Shown here one piece after another: positions 1-6,267 of a DNA stretch of 6,267 nucleotides; the stretch's first letter is position 1; each line of letters starts with the position of its first letter. This DNA is from Clostridiales bacterium (GTDB taxonomy: Bacteria > Bacillota > Clostridia > Christensenellales > Aristaeellaceae). Location: contig SFOF01000130.1 of NCBI GenBank assembly GCA_004552515.1, positions 1-6,267 on the forward strand, written 5' to 3'. The notes beneath the pieces were generated by a model, which ran no database searches, was not told the DNA's origin, and worked only from the letters and a program-made list of their open reading frames with translations. The position numbers and the translations under genes are program-made.

Positions 1-491
1 TCAGCAACAGGGATCATGCAGGTGGGTTCGCCAGGCGCTGTACGCAGATAGGTTACGCCGCCCCAGCGGGCCCCGGTGTTCTCGGCTTCGGCATCCGCCG
101 TCCAGTTGGTGATCTGGCTCATGGCGGTAAACGAAGCGCCGATTTCGTTGTTGAGCACCTTGCTGCGCATAACGTCGTTATCCATGGTCAGCACATCGGG
201 ATCAATCAGGCCCATCTCGTACCATCGATGGAGAATTTTCATGGATTCCAGCCATTCGGGCTGCGCCTGGGCGAACTGCACCTTGCCGCTGTCATCCACC
301 CACGGCACCTTGAACAGAATCGCGCGATCCGGCTCGGTCAAGCGCTCCAGGATTCCGGCCTTTTCATAGGCGGGATTGGAATCGATAACCGGCGCGATCG
401 TCTCCAGAACCTCTGTAACGGCCTGATGGAAAACCGCCTCGCCGGGATTTTTGGCAATCACATTGGACAGAACGTCACTCACATAGGACAT
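1..491 (-). CDS. Chimeric open frame: GdhA N-terminus joined in frame to a solute-binding protein (partial)
   Basis: The frame starts at ATG 491-489 and stays open for 163 codons to the window edge. Residues 1-72 match the N-terminus of hexameric NADP-type glutamate dehydrogenase (oxoglutarate amination): a start of MSYV, then FHQAVTEVLE, AGILERLTEPDRAI and VPWVDDSGKVQ. In that family the next residues should be VNRG(F/Y)RVQFN, then the glycine- and lysine-rich active site. Instead residues 73-163 read like the middle of a family 1 extracellular solute-binding protein (sugar/oligosaccharide ABC importer), with AQPEWLESMKILHRWYEMGLIDPD and a KVLNNEIGA segment. There is no signal peptide or lipobox, so the binding-protein half could not be exported; the dehydrogenase half has no catalytic lysines or Rossmann domain. 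The ribosome binding site AAGGGGG (501-507, 9-nt spacing) and the promoter belong to gdhA. GC is about 57-58% on both sides of the join by hand count. I read this as an assembly chimera or rearranged gene remnant; a functional fusion is unlikely. Confidence 0.8.
   Translation of the reverse strand, partial: MSYVSDVLSNVIAKNPGEAVFHQAVTEVLETIAPVIDSNPAYEKAGILERLTEPDRAILFKVPWVDDSGKVQFAQAQPEWLESMKILHRWYEMGLIDPDVLTMDNDVMRSKVLNNEIGASFTAMSQITNWTADAEAENTGARWGGVTYLRTAPGEPTCMIPVA
274..290 (-). other. Junction between gdhA-like and solute-binding-protein-like sequence
   Basis: On the minus strand, codons 69-72 (276-287, GGCAAGGTGCAG, Gly-Lys-Val-Gln) are the last that fit GdhA, where DxGKVQ-VNRG is expected. 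They also fit solute-binding proteins, where an acidic-Gly-Lys-Val-x stretch often precedes the QPE(W/Y) motif. The switch therefore falls on sequence plausibly shared by both parents, which is typical of a microhomology join or an assembler joining two contigs at a short overlap. The exact breakpoint cannot be fixed without the parent genes. Confidence 0.7.
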
Positions 492-527
492 GAATAAAAG
501 CCCCCTTGCTCTTCTGAGAATGGTTTT

Positions 528-557
528 ATTTTACTCCCCCTCCATGCCGCTTGTCAA
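528..557 (-). promoter_or_regulatory. Sigma-A-type promoter for the gdhA-like frame
   Basis: Read on the minus strand, TTGACA (557-552) and TAAAAT (533-528) are separated by 18 nt. Transcription would begin near 521, giving a leader of about 30 nt that contains AAGGGGG (507-501) and then the ATG at 491. The -35 box is a perfect consensus and the -10 box has one mismatch. This intact upstream region supports the dehydrogenase start as a genuine gene start. Confidence 0.75.
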
Positions 558-576
558 TCGCCCACGCGCTCAGAGG

Positions 577-590
577 ATGCAAATTTGCAT
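577..590. promoter_or_regulatory. Perfect 14-bp palindrome, possible operator in the divergent intergenic region
   Basis: ATGCAAATTTGCAT is its own reverse complement with no spacer. It lies between the two divergent promoters, centred about 62 bp upstream of the predicted gdhA-like transcription start and about 140 bp upstream of the nitrilase-like start. The distance to the first promoter is typical of an upstream activator site. It sits in the AT-rich part (about 580-650) of this otherwise GC-rich region. No regulator can be named from the sequence, and a chance palindrome in AT-rich DNA is possible. Confidence 0.4.
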
Positions 591-688
591 TATATTATTG
601 TGAAAACTGCGATTTCGACGTTTATTTCATGTTTTTCTCATCATATCGACAGAAGCGACGGCGCGATCCTGCATTTGCGCGATGGGAA

Positions 689-717
689 TTGACTTTGTCC
701 GCGCCGCGGGCTATAAT
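689..717 (+). promoter_or_regulatory. Sigma-A-type promoter for the nitrilase-like gene
   Basis: TTGACT (689-694) and TATAAT (712-717) have the ideal 17-nt spacing; only one base departs from consensus. Transcription would begin near 724, leaving a leader of about 26 nt. The in-frame ATG at 720 would lie at or before the transcription start, so it cannot be the translation start. Confidence 0.8.
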
Positions 718-733
718 GAATGAACGAAACGGC

Positions 734-742
734 AGAAAGGAG
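734..742 (+). promoter_or_regulatory. Ribosome binding site that fixes the nitrilase-like start
   Basis: AGAAAGGAG lies 7 nt before the ATG at 750. The upstream in-frame ATG at 720 has no such site and overlaps the promoter's start region. The 750 start is therefore preferred, removing 10 N-terminal residues from the longest possible frame. Confidence 0.85.
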
Positions 743-749
743 CGTTACC

Positions 750-1676
750 ATGGGAAAAAAGACGAGAATCGCCTCCTGGGCCATGCGCGAGGAGGTTCTG
801 CGCGGCAAAACGCAGGAGGAAATGCTCTCCGTCGCGCTGGAGAAGATCGACGCTGTCGCCGGCTATAAGCCCGATCTGATCTGCTTCCCGGAAATCTTCC
901 TCAAGACCGGCGGCGATATATCCAACCCCCGCTGGCGCGAAATCGGCACGGAAATGCTGCGCGCCTTCAGCCGGAAGGCGCAGGAGACGGGCAGCTATAT
1001 CCTCACCTCCTATTACGAGCCGAGCGAAAAATACCCCGATTTCAAGTACAACTGCGCCGTGCTCCTCGACCGGCAGGGGCGCGAGACCGGCCGCTACCGC
1101 AAGGTTCACACGGTGTATGAGGAATCGACCGTCAATCATGTGCTGCCCGGCTCGGAATATCCGGTGTTCGAGACGGACTTCGGAAAAATCGGCGTGCAGA
1201 CCTGCTTTGACATCGGCTGGCGCGAGGGCTGGAACCAGCTGGCCAGAAAGGGCGCGCGGCTGGTGGTCTGGAACTCGGCCTACGACGGCGGCAATCTGCT
1301 GGACACCTACGCAGCCTACAATCAGTATTTCGTCGTCTCGACGGTGCGCACCAGCCACGCGCGCATCATAGACCCCGGCGCGCGCACGCTGGCCGAAAGC
1401 GGACGCTGGGATGGCCTGGCCATGGCGGACATCGACCTGACCGGCGAGGTGTTCCACATGGACCGGCACTTTGAGCAGCTCGACGAGATCCGCCGCCGGC
1501 TGGGCGCGGGCGTTACCATACGCCCCTATTCAGAAGAGGGCTGCTTCTGGATGGAATCGAACGATCCCGACTGGCCGATGGAGCGCATCAAGCGCGAATT
1601 TGATCTGCTGAACTACCGCGAATACCACATGGAGGCCGACGCGCTGCAAAAGCAGTGGCGCGAAAAATACCGCTGA
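750..1676 (+). CDS. Carbon-nitrogen hydrolase, nitrilase superfamily
   Basis: This 308-residue protein, probably cytoplasmic (no signal peptide or membrane segment), belongs to the family that hydrolyses non-peptide C-N bonds in amides, carbamoyl compounds or nitriles through a Glu-Lys-Cys triad. All three residues are recognisable: Glu48 in LICFPEIFL, Lys118 in RYRKVHTVYEE and Cys152 in GVQTCFDIGW. A family-typical segment, GARLVVWNSAYDGG, follows the cysteine. The length fits a stand-alone single-domain enzyme of about 260-330 residues. The C-terminal part after about residue 240 (rich in charged and aromatic residues, ending QWREKYR) is less conserved, and I cannot link it to a subfamily. 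The gene is a monocistronic unit with its own promoter and terminator, divergent from the gdhA-like frame and convergent with fhs, so its neighbours give no pathway clue. An amidase or beta-ureidopropionase-like role is possible, but the substrate is unknown. Confidence 0.9.
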   Translation: MGKKTRIASWAMREEVLRGKTQEEMLSVALEKIDAVAGYKPDLICFPEIFLKTGGDISNPRWREIGTEMLRAFSRKAQETGSYILTSYYEPSEKYPDFKYNCAVLLDRQGRETGRYRKVHTVYEESTVNHVLPGSEYPVFETDFGKIGVQTCFDIGWREGWNQLARKGARLVVWNSAYDGGNLLDTYAAYNQYFVVSTVRTSHARIIDPGARTLAESGRWDGLAMADIDLTGEVFHMDRHFEQLDEIRRRLGAGVTIRPYSEEGCFWMESNDPDWPMERIKREFDLLNYREYHMEADALQKQWREKYR

Positions 1677-1715
1677 GACGGCGCCCCCATTGGCACCCTT
1701 TGAAACGAATAAAAC

Positions 1716-1759
1716 AGGCGCGCTTCATCCGCTCATATCAAGCCGAACGAAGCGCGCTT
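1716..1759. terminator. Bidirectional intrinsic terminator between convergent genes
   Basis: The arms GCGCGCTTC (1718-1726) and GAAGCGCGC (1749-1757) form a perfect 9-bp stem, extended by a G-U pair and an A-U pair, with a 22-nt loop. On the plus strand the stem runs into TTTTCACTTTATC, ending the nitrilase-like transcript. On the minus strand it runs into TGTTTTATTCG, ending the fhs transcript, whose stop codon is 18 nt upstream of the stem. The loop is longer than usual and the U-tracts are interrupted, so efficiency may be moderate. Confidence 0.75.
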
Positions 1760-1775
1760 TTCACTTTATCTTCTC

Positions 1776-3443
<1,668 letters not shown>

Positions 3444-3476
3444 ACGTCACATACCGCCTTTTTCGTCATGATAAAG

Positions 3477-3494
3477 GAACCGCGAGAACCGCGA
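3477..3494. repeat. Tandem repeat of two identical 9-bp units
   Basis: The unit GAACCGCGA occurs twice head to tail (3477-3485 and 3486-3494) on the plus strand; in the purL-fhs direction it reads TCGCGGTTC twice. The second copy abuts the foot of the stem-loop at 3489-3531. Two copies are too few to call a regulatory array, and replication slippage is a sufficient explanation. Confidence 0.6.
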
Positions 3495-3531
3495 AAGCGG
3501 CGGATCGTAAGCGCATCCGTCGCTTTCACGG
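3489..3531 (-). promoter_or_regulatory. Strong stem-loop in the purL-fhs intergenic gap
   Basis: In the minus-strand RNA the outer arms (3531-3515 and 3505-3489) pair over 17 positions with 15 Watson-Crick pairs, one G-U wobble and one A-C mismatch, closing a 9-nt loop (3514-3506, GCGCUUACG). It begins 6 nt beyond the purL stop codon. What follows the stem is GC-rich (UCUCGCGGUUCC) and has no U-tract, so it is a poor intrinsic terminator. More likely roles are protection of the upstream mRNA 3' end, an RNA-processing site, or partial attenuation before fhs. I recognise no known riboswitch consensus in this short gap. Confidence 0.6.
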
Positions 3532-3537
3532 AATATT

Positions 3538-6267
3538 TTATCGGAAGTAATCCACCGCGCCGCGGAAGATCGCCAGGCTGTCCTCGCCCGGCACGTTCTT
3601 ATACAGGCCCTCGCCCGCGCGCTCGCTGTGCGCCATGCGGCCGAACACGCGGCCGTCCGGCGAGGTAATGCCTTCGATAGCCTGCACGGAACCATTCGGA
3701 TTGACCGAAATGTCCATCGACGGCGCGCCGGCCTCGTCGCAATACTGCGTGGCGATCTGGCCGTTTTTCGCCAGCCGCGCGATCAGCTCGTCCGAGGCGA
3801 TGAAGCGGCCCTCGCCGTGAGAGATGGGCGTGATCGTCACCTTGCCCACCGGCAGATAGCTCAGCCACGGCGAGCGGTTCGAGCAGACGCGGGTGCGCGC
3901 CAGACGCGACTGATGGCGGCCGATGACGTTGAACGTCAGCGTCGGGCAGGTATCGTCCATATCGCGGATCTCGCCGTAGGGCACGAGTCCCAGCTTGATG
4001 AGCGCCTGGAAGCCGTTGCACACGCCGCCGATCAGGCCGTCCCGCGCCTTGAGCAGCGCCATGGTCTTTTCGGCCAGCACGGGATTGCGCAGAAAGGCCG
4101 TGATGAACTTGCCCGAGCCGTCCGGTTCGTCGCCGCCGGAGAAGCCGCCGGGCAGGAAGAGCATCTGGCTCTCGTCCAGCAGCTTTGAAAAGCGCTCGAC
4201 CGACTGCTGAACGCCTGCGGCGGTCATGTTGTTGATCACCATGATCTGCGGAATCGCGCCGGCCTGCTCGAATGCGGCGGCGGTGTCGTACTCGCAGTTC
4301 GTGCCGGGGAAGACCGGAATCAGCACGCGCGGCCTGCCGATCGGCTTGCCCTCATGGCAGGTGGTGCGGCCGCACCATGTGAACGGCTCGACGGCGGAGT
4401 CATCCTTAACCGTGTCGTTCGGGAACACCGATTCCAGACGGCCCTCATAGAGCGCGGTCAGCTCGCCGAGCGATACGGACGCAGCGCCCATGCTCAGGCA
4501 GCCATCCTCCGTCGTATGGCCGATCGTCTCGCCCACATCCGCGCCGTCCGCCAGCTCGAGAATAAAGCTGCCGTAATCCAGCGAAAACGCGCGCTCGAGA
4601 TCGAACGCCTCGTCAAACCTGAAGCCAATGCCGTTGCCCACGGCCATTTTCAAAATACCCTCGGCCACGCCGCCAAAGCCCGGCGTCCAGCAGGACAGCA
4701 CGCGTCCCTCGCGGATGAGCGATGTGACCTCCTCGCACAGCGCGCGCACGCTCTCGGCGTCCGGCAGGCCGCTTTCGTTCAGCCGCGCGCTCAGGCGCAC
4801 GACGCGGGAGCCGGCGCGCTTGAACTCGGGCGAGATGATATCGCCGGTGTGCGCCGTGGACACCGCGAAGGACACCAGCGTCGGCGGGACGTGCAGCTTC
4901 TCAAAGCTGCCGCTCATGGAATCCTTGCCGCCGATCGCGCCCACGCCCAGACCCAGCTGCGCGTCCAGCGCGCCCAGCAGCGCCGCCAGGGGCTTGCCCC
5001 AGCTCTCCGCCGCGCCCATGCGCTCGAAATACTCCTGAAAGGTCAAATGCGCGTTCTCAATGCCCGCGCCGCTGGCCGCCAGCTTGCAGATCGACTCGAT
5101 CACGGCCAGATACGCGCCGCGATAGGGATCCTTCTCGGTCACGAGGGGATTATAGCCCCAGCTCATCGCCGAGCAGCTGGTGGTTTTGCCGCCCATAACC
5201 GGCAGCTTGGCCACCATGGCCTGTATGGGCGTGCGCTGATATTTGCCGCCGAAGGGCATCAGCACCGTGGCCGCGCCGATGGTCGAATCAAACCGCTCGG
5301 ACAGGCCGCGCTTTGAGCAGACGTTCAGATCGGAGGAGAGCGCCCTCATGCCCCCGGCAAAATCGGCGGGCACGGGCCTTTTGTAGACCTCGCCGCCGGT
5401 CACATGGGCGCGGGCATGGCGCTGCGCGCCGTTGGAATCGAGGAAAACGCGCGCCACATCGACGATCACATCGCCGTTCCAGCGCATCACCAGCCGCTTT
5501 TTGTCGGTGACGCGCGCCACGACGGTGGCCTCGAGGTTCTCGCCTTCGGCCAGCGCGATGAACGTCTCAACGTCCTCCTTCGCCAGCACGACCGCCATGC
5601 GCTCCTGCGATTCGGAGATGGCCAGCTCTGTGCCGCTCAGGCCGTCGTACTTGCGGGGCACGGCGTTCAGATCGATCTCCAGCCCCTCGGCCAGCTCGCC
5701 GATGGCCACGGACACGCCGCCCGCGCCGAAATCGTTGCAGCGCTTTATGAGCTTCGTCGCGCGCGGATCGCGCATGAGCCGCTGCAGCTTGCGCTCCTCG
5801 GGCGCGTTGCCCTTCTGTACCTCCGCGCCGCAGGTTTCAAGCGACGTGCGGCTGTGCGATTTGGAGGAACCGGTCGCGCCGCCGCAGCCGTCGCGTCCCG
5901 TGCGACCGCCCAGCAGCACGATGATGTCGCCGGGCACAGGCGTCTCGCGGCGCACATTTTCTGCGGGGGCCGCGCCCACGACCGCGCCGATCTCCATGCG
6001 CTTGGCCGCGTAGCCGTCGTGATAGATTTCGTCCACAATGCCGGTCGCCAGGCCGATCTGGTTGCCATAGGAGGAATAGCCCGCGGCGGCGGTGGTGGTC
6101 AGCTTGCGCTGCGGCAGCTTGCCGGGGATGGTGTCCTCGACGGGCCGCGTGGGATCGGCCGCGCCGGTCACGCGCATCGCCTGATAGACATAGCCGCGGC
6201 CGGAGAGCGGATCGCGGATCGCGCCGCCGATGCAGGTGGCCGCGCCGCCGAACGGCTCGATCTCGGT
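3538..6267 (-). CDS. purL: Phosphoribosylformylglycinamidine synthase, long single-chain form (5' end outside window)
   Basis: This ATP- and glutamine-dependent enzyme converts FGAR to FGAM in de novo purine synthesis. The visible 909 residues run from the window edge to TAA 3540-3538. The frame is open upstream of ATG 6177: the codons at 6267-6178 read TEIEPFGGAATCIGG and onward, a core ATP-site motif, so the true start lies further right. Long-form PurL proteins are about 1,200-1,300 residues, implying that some 300-350 N-terminal residues are missing. Visible in order are GGRTGRDGCGGATG (about 5920-5880), NDFGAGGV (about 5742-5719), the second synthetase half with FGGKYQRTPIQAM and GGKDSMSGSF (about 4940-4905), and a C-terminal class I glutaminase domain from RPRVLIPVFPGTNCEYD (about 4333) to the end. 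The glutaminase triad is present: nucleophile Cys (codon 4020-4018, in GGVCNGFQ), and His (3630-3628) and Glu (3624-3622) in AHSER. Ammonia supply is therefore built in and no separate PurQ is needed. There is no frameshift or truncation in the visible part. Confidence 0.97.
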   Translation of the reverse strand, partial: TEIEPFGGAATCIGGAIRDPLSGRGYVYQAMRVTGAADPTRPVEDTIPGKLPQRKLTTTAAAGYSSYGNQIGLATGIVDEIYHDGYAAKRMEIGAVVGAAPAENVRRETPVPGDIIVLLGGRTGRDGCGGATGSSKSHSRTSLETCGAEVQKGNAPEERKLQRLMRDPRATKLIKRCNDFGAGGVSVAIGELAEGLEIDLNAVPRKYDGLSGTELAISESQERMAVVLAKEDVETFIALAEGENLEATVVARVTDKKRLVMRWNGDVIVDVARVFLDSNGAQRHARAHVTGGEVYKRPVPADFAGGMRALSSDLNVCSKRGLSERFDSTIGAATVLMPFGGKYQRTPIQAMVAKLPVMGGKTTSCSAMSWGYNPLVTEKDPYRGAYLAVIESICKLAASGAGIENAHLTFQEYFERMGAAESWGKPLAALLGALDAQLGLGVGAIGGKDSMSGSFEKLHVPPTLVSFAVSTAHTGDIISPEFKRAGSRVVRLSARLNESGLPDAESVRALCEEVTSLIREGRVLSCWTPGFGGVAEGILKMAVGNGIGFRFDEAFDLERAFSLDYGSFILELADGADVGETIGHTTEDGCLSMGAASVSLGELTALYEGRLESVFPNDTVKDDSAVEPFTWCGRTTCHEGKPIGRPRVLIPVFPGTNCEYDTAAAFEQAGAIPQIMVINNMTAAGVQQSVERFSKLLDESQMLFLPGGFSGGDEPDGSGKFITAFLRNPVLAEKTMALLKARDGLIGGVCNGFQALIKLGLVPYGEIRDMDDTCPTLTFNVIGRHQSRLARTRVCSNRSPWLSYLPVGKVTITPISHGEGRFIASDELIARLAKNGQIATQYCDEAGAPSMDISVNPNGSVQAIEGITSPDGRVFGRMAHSERAGEGLYKNVPGEDSLAIFRGAVDYFR

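Noticed and set aside
1..491. Treating the hybrid frame as a new functional fusion enzyme or sensor
   Set aside because: Neither half is a complete domain: the dehydrogenase part stops before its substrate-binding residues, and the binding-protein part starts mid-domain without an export signal. A chimera or degraded gene is the simpler reading.
589..594. Second -10-like TATAAT on the minus strand next to the palindrome
   Set aside because: No acceptable -35 box lies 16-19 nt upstream. The match is probably due to local AT-richness, and TTGACA/TAAAAT further downstream is a much better promoter.
720..749. In-frame ATG at 720 as the start of the nitrilase-like gene
   Set aside because: It lies 3 nt after the -10 box, at or before the expected transcription start, and has no ribosome binding site. 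ATG 750 has AAAGGAG at ideal spacing.
711..1469. 252-codon open frame on the minus strand opposite the nitrilase-like gene
   Set aside because: The plus-strand frame carries an intact catalytic triad, a promoter, a ribosome binding site and a terminator. The minus-strand frame has no recognisable motif.
3467..3469. ATG at 3469 as an upstream start for fhs
   Set aside because: It is 26 nt from the chosen start, so it is out of frame with the formate-THF ligase sequence.
4354..5316. Long open frame (320 codons) on the plus strand, antisense to purL
   Set aside because: It has low-complexity Arg/Ala/His/Gln composition and lies wholly opposite a strongly conserved coding region, with no promoter or ribosome binding site that I could see.
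6175..6177. ATG at 6177 as the start of PurL
   Set aside because: The frame continues upstream to the window edge with the conserved TEIEPFGGAATC motif, so this is an internal methionine (the family motif YQAMRVTGAADPT).

Overview
This window looks like a chromosomal piece of a GC-rich member of the Clostridia (Firmicutes), possibly from a gut or other anaerobic metagenome. Three things suggest this: a long, single-chain clostridial-type PurL that carries its own glutaminase domain, a formate-tetrahydrofolate ligase typical of anaerobes, and clean AGGAG-type ribosome binding sites with sigma-A promoters. The lineage is an inference; no rRNA or other marker gene is present.

Layout. Positions 1-491 (minus strand, running off the left edge) hold an unusual open frame. 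Its first ~72 codons are the N-terminus of an NADP-type glutamate dehydrogenase (GdhA). It then continues, without a frame break, as the middle of an ABC-transporter solute-binding protein. Positions 492-749 are a divergent intergenic region with a good promoter on each strand and a perfect 14-bp palindrome between them. Positions 750-1676 (plus strand) encode a nitrilase-superfamily carbon-nitrogen hydrolase. A hairpin at 1716-1759 serves as a bidirectional terminator between this gene and the convergent gene that follows. Positions 1776-3443 (minus strand) are fhs. A 94-nt gap containing a strong stem-loop and a tandem 9-bp repeat separates it from purL (3538 to the right edge, minus strand, 5' end missing).

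How the genes fit together. purL and fhs lie in the same direction and both serve one-carbon/purine metabolism: PurL makes FGAM, and Fhs makes the 10-formyl-THF that two other purine steps consume. They may be co-transcribed. The nitrilase-like gene is a separate single-gene unit with its own promoter and terminator, and its substrate cannot be read from the sequence.

The main anomaly is the GdhA/solute-binding-protein hybrid. Neither half would be functional as it stands: the dehydrogenase half lacks its catalytic region, and the binding protein lacks its export signal. The two halves meet at a short stretch that fits either family, so an assembly or library chimera, or a microhomology-driven rearrangement, is more likely than a new protein. 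I found no CRISPR array, RNA gene, insertion sequence or evident new defence or metabolic system.
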